Positions 13,408 to 20,533 are shown, numbered from the stretch's first letter. The stretch: 20,533 bases of DNA from Asaia bogorensis (GCA_945886995.1 CAMCZJ010000024.1:1-20533); one strand, 5' to 3'. Numbers and translations are program-made. Notes: generated by a model from the letters alone, not told the origin.

Positions 13408-14106
13408 CTACGCCGCCACCAACCGTTCCGTCAGGCTTTGGAACATGGGCAAGCCATCCTCGCCGCCCATCAGCGGGTCCACCAGATCTTCCGGGTGCGG
13501 CATCAAGCCGCAAACCCGAAGATTGGGCGAAAGGATGCCCGCGATATTGCGCGCGCTTCCATTGCGATTGGCGGCTTCCGTCACTTGCCCGGCCTCATCC
13601 ACATAGCGGAAAGCGACCAGCCCTTCGCCTTCCAGCCTATCGAGCGTCGCTTCATCGGCGAAGTAATTGCCATCCCCGTGCGCCATGGGCGCGCGGAAGC
13701 AATCACCCTGCCGCCAATGTGCCGTGAAAGCGGTTCCCGTGCGTTCCACCCGTAACCGGCAATCCATGGAAAGGAAGCGGAGCGTGGCATTACGCAGCAA
13801 GCCACCCGGCAAAAGCCCAGCTTCGATCATGATCTGAAAGCCGTTGCAGACACCAAGCACATGCCCACCTGCCGCGGCGAATTCCTTCACCGCGCGCATG
13901 ATGGGCGATTGCGCCGCCATAGCCCCGCAGCGCAGATAATCACCATAGGAAAACCCGCCCGGCAGCACCACCAGATCAAGCCCCTGGGGCAGCGCCGCTT
14001 CACGGTGAAACAGCATGATGGGCTCTCGGCCAGAAGCGCGCTTCAGTGCAAGGCGCATATCCCGTTCGCGATTGGTGCCGGGGAATACAATGATCGCAGC
14101 CTTCAT
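13408..14106 (-). CDS. purQ: Phosphoribosylformylglycinamidine synthase glutaminase subunit PurQ
   Basis: Glutamine amidotransferase subunit of FGAM synthase, fourth step of purine synthesis; it hydrolyses glutamine and delivers ammonia to PurL with the help of PurS. The 232-residue chain has the class I amidotransferase triad: Cys87 in LGVCNGFQIM, and His204 with Glu206 in MPHPED. Other family features are VFPGTNRERD at the N-terminus and LPGGFSYGDYLRCGAMA. The ATG at 14106 is chosen over an upstream start at 14136, since the family begins MK-A-I-VFPGTN. It follows the small membrane-protein gene by five bases. purL, which usually follows purQ in alphaproteobacteria, is not next: a convergent gene lies there. 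Confidence 0.96.
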   Translation of the reverse strand: MKAAIIVFPGTNRERDMRLALKRASGREPIMLFHREAALPQGLDLVVLPGGFSYGDYLRCGAMAAQSPIMRAVKEFAAAGGHVLGVCNGFQIMIEAGLLPGGLLRNATLRFLSMDCRLRVERTGTAFTAHWRQGDCFRAPMAHGDGNYFADEATLDRLEGEGLVAFRYVDEAGQVTEAANRNGSARNIAGILSPNLRVCGLMPHPEDLVDPLMGGEDGLPMFQSLTERLVAA

Positions 14107-14111
14107 GGCCT

Positions 14112-14330
14112 TCAATTCCTGATCAGGCGCAGCCAATGCAGCCCGCCCATGAATACCATTGTCACCAGCGCCGCGAGCGCCGCCGCCGTTACCCAGCGAT
14201 TGATCACACGCTTGCCGCGCGCCACAACATTGCCCCGCGTCACCACCGGCACGCGTTGTTCGCGCCAGCGCAGGCCCATGGCAATCAGCACGGTCAGCAC
14301 CAGCATCGCAATCAGGCTGGCCTTGACCAC
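14112..14330 (-). CDS. Small protein with two membrane helices between purS and purQ
   Basis: A 72-residue predicted inner-membrane protein with two hydrophobic segments, ASLIAMLVLTVLIAMGL (about 4-20) and WVTAAALAALVTMVFMGGLHW (about 46-66), joined by a basic loop (RWREQRVPVVTRG, ARGKRVINR). The basic loop predicts that both ends face the periplasm. It begins with GTG at 14330, one base after the purS stop, with GGAG ten bases upstream, and ends five bases before purQ, so it is in the purine operon. The arrangement recalls HIG1-type twin-helix proteins, but the similarity is too weak to name it. Its role in purine synthesis, if any, is unknown. Confidence 0.7.
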   Translation of the reverse strand: MVKASLIAMLVLTVLIAMGLRWREQRVPVVTRGNVVARGKRVINRWVTAAALAALVTMVFMGGLHWLRLIRN

Positions 14331-14331
14331 T

Positions 14332-14571
14332 TCAGATGATCTCCACCCGGAAGCTTTCGATCACTGTATTGGCCAAAAGCTTGCGCGCCATATCTTCCGC
14401 TGCCTGCTTCGCGGTTGCGGGATCAGCCTCCGCGAGATCGAGTTCAATCACCTTGCCGGCGCGCACATCACGCACACCGCCAAAGCCGAGCCCTTCAAGC
14501 GCGTTACCAATTGCCTTGCCTTGCGGGTCCAAAACCCCTGCCTTGGGCATCACATAGACGCGGGCTTTCAT
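14332..14571 (-). CDS. purS: Phosphoribosylformylglycinamidine synthase subunit PurS
   Basis: Small 79-residue subunit that bridges PurQ and PurL in the three-part FGAM synthase found in alphaproteobacteria and Gram-positives. Family features are KARVYVMPKAGVLDPQGKAI at residues 2-21, then LGFGGVRDVRAGKVIELDL and a C-terminal MARKLLANTVIESFRVEI. The longer frame to 14697 runs through the 66-bp tandem repeat and is not credible; the ATG at 14571 gives the normal N-terminus, with GGTGG a few bases upstream. The stop is one base from the GTG of the following small membrane protein. Confidence 0.96.
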   Translation of the reverse strand: MKARVYVMPKAGVLDPQGKAIGNALEGLGFGGVRDVRAGKVIELDLAEADPATAKQAAEDMARKLLANTVIESFRVEII

Positions 14572-14618
14572 ATTCCACCCATCCGTTTGAATTGCAGAAC
14601 AGTACTCGCGATATCGGT

Positions 14619-14750
14619 GCGCGTCTGGCACATCCGATTCACGTCTCCGGTGCTCGGCTGCGCCTGCGCCCTGCGACGATCGGGGCGCGTCTGGCACATC
14701 CGATTCACGCCTCCGGTGCTCGGCTGCGCCTGCGCCCTGCGACGATCGGA
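14619..14750. repeat. 66-bp tandem direct repeat between purC and purS
   Basis: Two adjacent copies, 14619-14684 and 14685-14750, agree at 64 of 66 bases; they differ at 14644/14710 (t/c) and at the last base. Each copy contains GCACATCCGAT (14628-14638 and 14694-14704). The inverse, ATCGGATGTGC, follows the second copy at 14745-14755, ending directly beside the purC stop (14758-14756), so the second unit can fold on itself with 11-bp arms. All frames stay open across it because 66 is divisible by three, but none resembles a protein. It lies inside the purine operon, so transcripts from purC to purS must pass through it. Confidence 0.9.
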
Positions 14751-14755
14751 TGTGC

Positions 14756-15520
14756 TCACTGAATCGCCTCCGGCCCCTTCAGGTCGCGCACACCAGCTTC
14801 GGGCAGGATGCCAAGGCGCCGCGCCACTTCCTGATAGCCTTCCTCAACCTTGCCAAGGTCACGGCGGAAGCGGTCCTTGTCCATCTTCTCGCCCGTTTTG
14901 GCATCCCAAAGCCGGCAATTATCCGGGCTGATCTCATCGGCCAGCACGATGCGCATTTCCTCATTTTCCCAAAGCCGGCCAAATTCCAGCTTGAAATCCA
15001 CGAGCGTAATGCCGACGCCAAGGAATAACCCGGTCAGGAAATCATTGATGCGCAAGGTCAGCGCAATCATGTCATCCAGGTCATGCGTAGCAGCCCAGCC
15101 AAAGCAGGTGATGTGTTCTTCCGCCACCATCGGGTCGTTCAAGGCGTCATTCTTGAAATAGTATTCAATGATGGAACGCGGCAGCCGCTGACCTTCGGGG
15201 ATGCCCAGGCGCTGCGCGAGTGACCCGGCGGCGACATTGCGGACCACCACTTCAAGCGGGATGATCTCCACCTCCCGGATCAATTGTTCACGCATATTGA
15301 GCCGACGGATGAAATGCGTGGGTATGCCGATTTCCGTGAGCCGCATCATCAGATATTCGCTGATGCGGTTGTTCAGCACACCCTTGCCGGTGATGGTGCC
15401 CTTCTTCTTCGCGTTGAAGGCGGTGGCATCATCCTTGAAATACTGCACCAGGGTGCCGGGTTCCGGCCCCTCGAACAGGATTTTGGCTTTGCCTTCATAG
15501 AGTTGGCGGCGACGTGCCAT
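14756..15520 (-). CDS. purC: Phosphoribosylaminoimidazole-succinocarboxamide synthase (SAICAR synthetase)
   Basis: Joins aspartate to CAIR with ATP, forming SAICAR in purine synthesis. The 254-residue length is standard. Signatures include the N-terminal LYEGKAKILFEG, KDDATAFNAKKKG, GIPTHFIRRL, IPLEVVVRNVAAGSLAQRLG (the SAICAR signature region), DPMVAEEHI, GITLVDFKLEFG and ADEISPDNCRLWD. It begins at ATG 15520 with only a weak ribosome binding site (GGA 13 bases upstream). The TGA stop is directly followed by the inverted-repeat arm of the 66-bp repeat, which separates purC from purS by 184 bases. Confidence 0.97.
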   Translation of the reverse strand: MARRRQLYEGKAKILFEGPEPGTLVQYFKDDATAFNAKKKGTITGKGVLNNRISEYLMMRLTEIGIPTHFIRRLNMREQLIREVEIIPLEVVVRNVAAGSLAQRLGIPEGQRLPRSIIEYYFKNDALNDPMVAEEHITCFGWAATHDLDDMIALTLRINDFLTGLFLGVGITLVDFKLEFGRLWENEEMRIVLADEISPDNCRLWDAKTGEKMDKDRFRRDLGKVEEGYQEVARRLGILPEAGVRDLKGPEAIQ

Positions 15521-15601
15521 GGGTCAGCAATCCTTTGGTCCCGCCAGTCTTGGGCGACGGGCGAGAAGAGTCTCGCTTATAGCAGCCCCTGCCCCAGGGG
15601 G
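15521..15601 (-). promoter_or_regulatory. Spacer with two hairpins upstream of purC
   Basis: Between the lyase stop and purC there are two hairpins: GCGAGA-AGAG-TCTCGC at 15561-15576, a perfect six-pair stem, and AGCCCC (15584-15589) / GGGGCT (15598-15603), which covers the lyase stop codon. On the minus strand TATAAG lies between them, a five-of-six match to a -10 box, but no matching -35 box is visible at the right distance. The hairpins could end the lyase message or control purC; neither is proven. Confidence 0.4.
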
Positions 15602-16966
15602 CTACTTTGCGGCCAGCGCCGCCCTTGCCCGCGCCACCACGCGATCCGTGAATTCACCCGCGCTGCCCAGATAACTCGCCGGATCGGTCATGGCTGCGAC
15701 CGCTGCCGCATCCAGCCGCGCCGCAATGGCTGGGATGCGTGACAAAGCGGCGGCCAGCGTGATGCCTTCAGCCCGCACCGCGTCGCAGGCTTCATTGACC
15801 TTATGGTGCGCCTCGCCACGGCCCAGAATGGGTGCCAGGCGCATCATCACAGCCTCACCCATGATCATGCCATGCGTCGCTTCCAGATTGGCCTGCATGC
15901 GCGCCGCATCCACTTGCAGCCCCTCGGCCAAAAAGCGCGCCTGCGCCACGGCGCCATGGGTCAACAGAAAGGCTTGCGGCAAAGCCAAAGCCTCTGCCTG
16001 CCAGGGGCCGGTGCCGCGTTCCAGATCATGCGCCATGGCCGAGAGCATTTGCGGCACCAGCGCATGCACGCCGCGCGCCTGTGCCAGAATATACTCGCAC
16101 GCAATCGGGTTGCGCTTTTGCGGCATGGTGGAAGACCCGCCGCGCTTTGGCACATGCGGTTCTGCCACTTCGGCCAATTCCGTTTGCATCAGCAGCATCA
16201 CATCCGTGCCGATTTTGGCAAGGCTGCCACACAGCACGCCAAGCCAGCAGGCCACTTCCGCAACCCCATCGCGCGCCACATGCCAGGGGATATCGGCTTC
16301 GATCAGGTCAAGCTCTCGCGCCAAGGCGCCCGCCACCGGCAAGCCCTGATCCCCCAATGAGGCCAGCGTGCCAGAAGCACCGCCAAAACCAAGGCGCAGC
16401 ACGCGCGGGCGAAGCTGTTCCAGCCGTTCCAAAGCGGTGATCAGCGGATTGACCCAGACCGCGACCTTATAGCCGAAGGTGACGGGCAACGCGTGTTGCA
16501 GATGCGTCCGCCCCGCCATTACCGTGGCGCGATGCTGCGCGGCCATTGCCGCGAAGCCCGTAATGGTTGCGCGCAAATCAGCTTCTATCAGCGCCAAGCC
16601 ATCACGGATTTGCAGCACCAGCGCGCTATCCATGATGTCTTGCGTAGTGGCGCCCCAATGGGTCCAGCGCCCGGCATCTTCGCCCGCCAGTTTGGAGAGT
16701 TGATTGACCAGCCCCACCACCGGATAGCCAGTATTGCGCGTGGCGGCGGCCAAGGCAGCGCGGTCCAGCGCTTCGGCGCGCGCCACACGGGTGATGGTGG
16801 CGGCGGCCTCGGCCGGGATGATGCCAAGAACAGCCTGCGCGCGCGCAAGCGCCGCTTCCACATCCAGCATTTTTTGCAGAAAGGCGTCTTCGCCAAAGGC
16901 AGCGCGCATGGCGTCCGTGCCATAAAGCGCGCCGAGCACGGCGCCGTCAGCGGGGTTTACGGGCAT
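15602..16966 (-). CDS. Fumarase/aspartase-superfamily lyase, PcaB-like
   Basis: A 454-residue lyase of the superfamily that includes adenylosuccinate lyase (PurB) and 3-carboxy-cis,cis-muconate cycloisomerase (PcaB). The three conserved regions are present: HWGATTQD (103-110), GRTHLQHALPVTFG (152-165) and the signature GGSSTMPQKRNP (276-287) holding the catalytic serine loop. Details favour PcaB: the N-terminus (YGTDAMRAAFGEDAFLQKML), STMPQKRNP in the signature, and a C-terminal DPASYLGSAGEFTDRVV. Its position directly before purC is where PurB usually lies, so a purine role cannot be excluded. No other protocatechuate genes are nearby. The ATG at 16966 has GGGGGA seven bases upstream; a TTG at 16981 is less likely. 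Confidence 0.85.
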   Translation of the reverse strand: MPVNPADGAVLGALYGTDAMRAAFGEDAFLQKMLDVEAALARAQAVLGIIPAEAAATITRVARAEALDRAALAAATRNTGYPVVGLVNQLSKLAGEDAGRWTHWGATTQDIMDSALVLQIRDGLALIEADLRATITGFAAMAAQHRATVMAGRTHLQHALPVTFGYKVAVWVNPLITALERLEQLRPRVLRLGFGGASGTLASLGDQGLPVAGALARELDLIEADIPWHVARDGVAEVACWLGVLCGSLAKIGTDVMLLMQTELAEVAEPHVPKRGGSSTMPQKRNPIACEYILAQARGVHALVPQMLSAMAHDLERGTGPWQAEALALPQAFLLTHGAVAQARFLAEGLQVDAARMQANLEATHGMIMGEAVMMRLAPILGRGEAHHKVNEACDAVRAEGITLAAALSRIPAIAARLDAAAVAAMTDPASYLGSAGEFTDRVVARARAALAAK

Positions 16967-16982
16967 GGTCAATTCCCCCAAA

Positions 16983-17001
16983 CCCGGCGCCGCGCGCCGG
17001 G
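16983..17001 (-). terminator. GC-rich hairpin after the DUF4167 gene
   Basis: CCCGGCGC (16983-16990) and GCGCCGGG (16994-17001) form a perfect eight-pair stem with a three-base loop. On the minus strand it is followed by TTTGGGG, a short T-run only, so it may be a weak terminator for the DUF4167 gene. It also lies just before the ribosome binding site of the PcaB-like lyase and could affect its translation. Confidence 0.5.
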
Positions 17002-17020
17002 CGGCAAAGCTAGTGAAGCT

Positions 17021-17515
17021 TCAGGCCGCTTCAGGCGCCGGTGCTGGCTTGGCGGGCGCAACCACTTCGGCGCCGCTTTCATTCAAATCGGGCGTGATGG
17101 TTTGCGCTTCACCGCGAAATTCGGGCTGTTCGCCACCTTCAGGGCCTTCACCGCCATCCGGCCCTTCCTGACCATCCTGCGGCTGATAGCGGCGCTGCTG
17201 ATATTGCTGATGCTGTACCGCGGCCTGGTTCATGGCGTTCAGGATGCGGAAGTAATGCTCCGCATGCTGGAAATAGCCTTCCGCCATAACGCGATCCCCG
17301 CCGCTGGTCGCATCGCGCCCAAGTTGCAGGTATTTTTCGAAAAGCTGTTGCGCCGTGCCGCGCAGCCGCAAATCCGGCCCGTTCGAGTCAAAAACGTGGT
17401 TGCGGTTGAGCGGCTGGCCGCCATTCGAACCGCCGCCACCCCCGCCGCTCTGGCGGAACTGGCCGCCCCCACCATGACGGTGACCGCCCCGGCCGCGCAT
17501 GCGCTTCATGTTCAT
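17021..17515 (-). CDS. DUF4167 domain protein
   Basis: A 164-residue protein of the DUF4167 family, common in alphaproteobacteria. The N-terminus is rich in Gly and Arg (MRGRGGHRHGGGGQFRQSGG), suggesting nucleic-acid binding (inference). The conserved core is FDSNGPDLRLRG, AQQLFEKYLQLGRDA and GDRVMAEGYFQHAEHYFRIL. The C-terminal third is a low-complexity tail rich in Gln, Glu, Gly and Pro, probably disordered. The start could be ATG 17515 or ATG 17509; neither has a clear ribosome binding site, and the open frame to 17638 is not supported by the family. It lies downstream of prmC, a location seen in related genomes, after a 219-base gap that suggests its own promoter. Confidence 0.9.
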   Translation of the reverse strand: MNMKRMRGRGGHRHGGGGQFRQSGGGGGGSNGGQPLNRNHVFDSNGPDLRLRGTAQQLFEKYLQLGRDATSGGDRVMAEGYFQHAEHYFRILNAMNQAAVQHQQYQQRRYQPQDGQEGPDGGEGPEGGEQPEFRGEAQTITPDLNESGAEVVAPAKPAPAPEAA

Positions 17516-17734
17516 GTGTATTGCGTTTCGCTGTTCCGCATTCGGCTTTTTCCGGGCGCAGCGGGCAAAGGCCCTGAGATACGTCCTGAAATCCGATTCT
17601 GTTAAATCCAAACGGTGCCGAAAGGACCGGGCAAACACCCATGGGGCTTTTCGGGATCAGGGAGGGGAATCGAACTTCCTGCCCTCACCGCCAATCTCTT
17701 CTAGCCCTTATGCCCCGCCGCGCCAAGGGCAAAA
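17516..17734 (-). other. Intergenic region between prmC and the DUF4167 gene
   Basis: No gene is seen. An inverted repeat GCCCTT (17704-17709) / AAGGGC (17725-17730) with a 15-base loop lies just after the prmC stop but lacks a T-run in the minus direction. The promoter of the DUF4167 gene probably lies here, but no boxes are clear. A TTCGATTC string near 17665-17675 (minus strand) looks tRNA-like but does not fold as one. Confidence 0.35.
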
Positions 17735-18610
17735 TCACGCGGCGCGCAGCACCAGGGCGCGCGGTACGCCGCCCAGATCGGCACGGCAGGCTTCGGGCGT
17801 ATGGCCGGCGGCCTTGGCCAGTGCCTCCACCGCCGCCTGCTGACCCTGGCCCAATTCCAGCACCGCAACGCCCCGAGGCGCCAAAAGCCGCGGCAGATCG
17901 GCGATGATGCGCCGATAAGCGTCAAGCCCATCCGCCCCGCCATCAAGCGCCGAGGCCGGTTCATGGCGCGCCACTTCCGGCATCAAGCCCGCGATGGCCG
18001 CGCTTTCGATATAGGGCGGGTTGCAGAGGATCAGATCAAAGCGCCCAGCCAGCGCCGCCGCCCAATCGCCAGCCAGGAAGCGCGCTCGCCCAGCCAAGCC
18101 AAGCCGCACTGCATTGCGCGCGGCAAGTGCCGCCGCTTCGGGCTTGAGGTCAACGCCAACCCCGCTTGCGGCGGGCAATTCACTCAGCACCGCGAGCAAC
18201 AAGGCCCCAGTCCCGGTGCCGAGATCAAGCACGCTCAGCGCCGCGCTTTTATCGGTGCAGGCTTCCAGCGCGGCTTCCACCAGGCTTTCCGAATCCGCAC
18301 GCGGAATGAGCGTGGCTGGGGAAACTTCCAGATCGAGCGTCCAGAACCCCACGCGCCCGGTCAGATAGGCGAAGGGCTCATGCGCGACACGCCTTGCGAG
18401 CAGCGCGGCAAAATGCGCGGCTTGATCCAGCGGCACGGGCGCGCGCGGGTCGCGGAGCAGCGCTTCCTCGGATGTGTTCAATACATGCGCAAGCAAGCCG
18501 CGCGCTTCCAGGCGGGGGGCCTCAATCGCCGCCCCACGCAGCCTTTGGCCGGCCTGACAGAGAAAAAAGCCAATCGTGCCGGCGGGATCGGCGCAGGCTG
18601 GCTCAATCAC
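17735..18610 (-). CDS. prmC: Peptide chain release factor N5-glutamine methyltransferase
   Basis: Methylates the glutamine of the GGQ motif in release factors RF1 and RF2 using S-adenosylmethionine, raising termination efficiency. The 291-residue protein has the N-terminal helical domain with FAYLTGRVGFWTLDLEV, then LIPRADSESLVE (101-112), the SAM-binding VLDLGTGTGALLLAVL (127-142) and the active-site NPPY (197-200) that holds the glutamine side chain. The start overlaps the prfA stop by four bases (18607-18610), coupling the modifier to its substrate. Ala105 replaces the usual proline of PRPD(T/S)E, a minor change. Confidence 0.95.
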   Translation of the reverse strand: MIEPACADPAGTIGFFLCQAGQRLRGAAIEAPRLEARGLLAHVLNTSEEALLRDPRAPVPLDQAAHFAALLARRVAHEPFAYLTGRVGFWTLDLEVSPATLIPRADSESLVEAALEACTDKSAALSVLDLGTGTGALLLAVLSELPAASGVGVDLKPEAAALAARNAVRLGLAGRARFLAGDWAAALAGRFDLILCNPPYIESAAIAGLMPEVARHEPASALDGGADGLDAYRRIIADLPRLLAPRGVAVLELGQGQQAAVEALAKAAGHTPEACRADLGGVPRALVLRAA

Positions 18611-19662
18611 GCCGCTTCTGCCGCCAGCCGCGCCGCCTGATCTTCCGCGATCAGCGCGTCAAATACATCATCGAAATCGCCCAGCATCACGCGGTCAATC
18701 TTGTGCAGTGTGAAGCCGATGCGGTGATCCGTCACGCGGCCTTGCGGGAAATTATAGGTGCGGATGCGTTCGGACCGATCCCCAGTGCCAACCTGGCTGC
18801 GCCGATCCGCCGCACGCGCCTGATCGGCCGCATTGCGTTGCTGTTCATAAATCCGGGCGCGCAATATCTTCATCGCCTTGGCGCGGTTCTTGTGCTGGCT
18901 TTTTTCTTCCTGCATCGCCACCACAATGCCGCTTGGCATATGGGTGATGCGCACCGCGCTATCGGTCTTATTCACATGCTGCCCGCCCGCGCCCGAAGCG
19001 CGATAGGTATCAATGCGCAGATCCTTGTCTTCGATCTGAACATCCACTTCCTCGGCTTCCGGCAGCACGGCGACTGTAATAGTCGAGGTATGGATGCGCC
19101 CTTGGGTTTCGGTTGCTGGCACGCGCTGGACGCGATGCACGCCGCTTTCGTATTTGAGGCGCGCGAAAACCCCGCGCCCGGCGACCTCAGCCGTGGCGCC
19201 CTTGATGCCGCCCAATTCGTTTTCGTCGTAATCCAGCACTTCAAAGCGCCAGCCGCGCCCTTCGGCATAGCGCTGATAGGCGCGGAATAATTCAGCAGCG
19301 AATAGCCCTGCCTCATCCCCACCCGCCGCCGGGCGGATTTCCAGAATGGCACTGCGTTCATCCGCTGCATCGCGCGGCAGCAGCATGATGCGGATTTCAT
19401 GTTCCAGCGCCGGCACACGTTCCTTTTGCGTCAGCCATTCAGCTTCCGCCAATTCACGCATCTCCGGATCCGCCAGCATGGCCTGCGCTTCATCGCGCGC
19501 GCGTTCAGCCGTGCGGTATTCAGCGTATTTTTCAACCAGCGGTTCAAGCTCCGCCAATTCCTTGGACAAAGCGCCAATATCCGCCCCCGGCGCGGTGGAG
19601 AGCATGTGGCGCAGCTCCTCCGCTCGGGACAGCAGCCGATCAAGTCTGGCGGGTAGGCTCAT
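18607..19662 (-). CDS. prfA: Peptide chain release factor 1
   Basis: Recognises UAA and UAG stop codons and triggers peptide release. The 351-residue length is normal. Both diagnostic motifs are present: PAT (182-184, in RVPATETQGRIHTS), the codon-reading tripeptide of RF1, and GGQ (226-228, in SGAGGQHVNKTDSAVR), which enters the peptidyl transferase centre. The C-terminus has DRSERIRTYNFPQGRVTDHR, typical of the family. It overlaps hisS upstream and prmC downstream by four bases each, so the three genes are probably made from one message. Confidence 0.97.
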   Translation of the reverse strand: MSLPARLDRLLSRAEELRHMLSTAPGADIGALSKELAELEPLVEKYAEYRTAERARDEAQAMLADPEMRELAEAEWLTQKERVPALEHEIRIMLLPRDAADERSAILEIRPAAGGDEAGLFAAELFRAYQRYAEGRGWRFEVLDYDENELGGIKGATAEVAGRGVFARLKYESGVHRVQRVPATETQGRIHTSTITVAVLPEAEEVDVQIEDKDLRIDTYRASGAGGQHVNKTDSAVRITHMPSGIVVAMQEEKSQHKNRAKAMKILRARIYEQQRNAADQARAADRRSQVGTGDRSERIRTYNFPQGRVTDHRIGFTLHKIDRVMLGDFDDVFDALIAEDQAARLAAEAA

Positions 19663-20533
19663 TGCAAACGGGCCGGAATATCCGCGATCGCGACGCTTTC
19701 CTGCGTGCCGGCATCAAGATCCCGCAATTGCGCGACACCGGCGGCGATTTCAGTTTCGCCCAAAATCACGGCGGCGCGGGCATTGATGCGATTGGCGCGT
19801 TCCATCCGGCGCTTGAGATTGCCGCGATAGGCGATTTCCGCCACCACACCCGCCGCGCGCAACGCCTGCAAAAGATCAAGCGCGGGGCCTTCGGCCTCAT
19901 CGCCCACCGGGATAACCGCAACCGAGCGCGGCGCCGCCGGGCTTTCGGTCAGCAACATGGCAAGCCGTTCAATGCCTGCCGCCCAGCCGACGGAAGGGGT
20001 GGGTGGGCCACCCATTTCCTCAACGAGCCCGTTGTAGCGCCCGCCCGCCATCACTGTACCTTGCGCGCCGAGCCTATCGGTCACGAATTCAAAGGCCGTG
20101 TGGCTGTAGTAATCGAGGCCCCGCACAATGCGCGGGTTTTCGCGGAAGGGCACGCCAAAGCGCTTCAGATTCTGTTTTACGGCACCGTAGAAGGCTGCGG
20201 CTTCTGCGGTCAGATGATCCCCGATCAAAGGCGCGCCGGCGACAATGGCGCGGTCCGTTTCATCCTTGGAATCCAGAATGCGCAAAGGGTTCTTTTCCAA
20301 CCGCAAGCGGCTGTCATGGCTCAAAGCGTCACGATGGGCGGTGAAATAGGCGACAAGCGCGGCGCGATAGGCATCACGTGATGGCGCATCGCCCAGCGTA
20401 TTGATTTCCAGCACCGTGCCTTCGGCGATGCCGAGTTCCTGCTGGATATGCCAGCCGCAGGCAATCACTTCCGCATCCGCGAGCGGTTCAGCCGCGCCCA
20501 GAACCTCAATCCCGATTTGGTGGAATTGCCGAT
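19659..20533 (-). CDS. hisS: Histidyl-tRNA synthetase, C-terminal part (partial)
   Basis: Charges tRNA-His with histidine; class II aminoacyl-tRNA synthetase. About 290 C-terminal residues lie in the window and the start is beyond the right edge. The first visible codons read RQFHQIGIEVLGA, the conserved HisS motif around motif 2. Then follow RGLDYYSHTAFEF, the histidine-A motif, AGGRYNGLVEEMGG, and motif 3 region VGWAAGIERLAMLL. The anticodon-binding domain begins near SVAVIPVGDEA and ends with the tail DAGTQESVAIADI. Its stop overlaps the prfA start by four bases. Confidence 0.96.
   Translation of the reverse strand, partial: RQFHQIGIEVLGAAEPLADAEVIACGWHIQQELGIAEGTVLEINTLGDAPSRDAYRAALVAYFTAHRDALSHDSRLRLEKNPLRILDSKDETDRAIVAGAPLIGDHLTAEAAAFYGAVKQNLKRFGVPFRENPRIVRGLDYYSHTAFEFVTDRLGAQGTVMAGGRYNGLVEEMGGPPTPSVGWAAGIERLAMLLTESPAAPRSVAVIPVGDEAEGPALDLLQALRAAGVVAEIAYRGNLKRRMERANRINARAAVILGETEIAAGVAQLRDLDAGTQESVAIADIPARLQ

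Noticed and set aside
14619..14750. CRISPR array
   Set aside because: The two units are directly adjacent copies with no unique spacers between them, and no cas gene is present.
14568..14759. Open frames across the 66-bp repeat, including an N-terminal extension of purS
   Set aside because: Frames are open only because the repeat length is divisible by three; the products are Arg-rich repeats with no family similarity, and PurS has its normal N-terminus at 14571.
17655..17700. tRNA-like TTCGATTC string on the minus strand between prmC and the DUF4167 gene
   Set aside because: The flanking bases pair at only some of the five T-stem positions, and no acceptor, D or anticodon arm could be built around it.

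Overview
The window is GC-rich DNA, densely coding, with many ATGA-type stop/start overlaps. It most resembles an alphaproteobacterium of the Rhodospirillales/Acetobacteraceae type (Roseomonas-like). That assignment is inferred from the DUF4167 gene, the hisS-prfA-prmC order, the purC-purS-purQ cluster and overall protein style; no marker RNA gene is present to confirm it.

Layout. (1) Positions 1-2534, minus strand: a Mrp/Mbh-type cation/proton antiporter operon, read mnhE-mnhF-mnhG-(MbhD+MbhE+MnhB fusion)-mnhC-mnhD, with mnhD cut by the window edge. (2) 2535-2782: an intergenic stretch with a dispersed-repeat-like palindromic element that supplies the stop codon of the next gene. (3) 2783-6003, minus: a compact three-gene unit of unknown function (large multi-spanning membrane protein, cysteine-rich lipoprotein, lytic transglycosylase with no visible export signal) behind a clear sigma70-type promoter. 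(4) 6074-7093, minus: an aspartate-semialdehyde dehydrogenase homologue that has lost the catalytic Cys and His. (5) 7209-9203, plus: a chemoreceptor with a C-terminal PilZ-like domain and no ligand-binding domain, then a small secreted class I cytochrome c, closed by a strong terminator. (6) 9269-12051, minus: an RraA-like protein, acetate kinase and FabI, the last two overlapping. (7) 12131-12833, minus: a DUF3047 gene whose signal peptide lies in a different frame from the domain, an apparent frameshift. (8) 13027-13404, plus: a small helical protein of unknown function. (9) 13408-16966, minus: purine synthesis genes (PcaB/PurB-family lyase, purC, purS, a twin-membrane-segment small protein, purQ) with a 66-bp tandem repeat between purC and purS. 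(10) 17021-20533, minus: hisS (partial), prfA, prmC and a DUF4167 protein.

Most of the window is housekeeping: ion homeostasis, purine synthesis, translation termination, acetyl-phosphate and fatty-acid metabolism. The least explained parts are the membrane protein/lipoprotein/transglycosylase unit, the catalytically stripped Asd homologue, the receptor whose only recognisable input module is PilZ-like, and the two repeat structures that abut stop codons. No tRNA, rRNA, CRISPR array, transposase or phage structural gene was seen.
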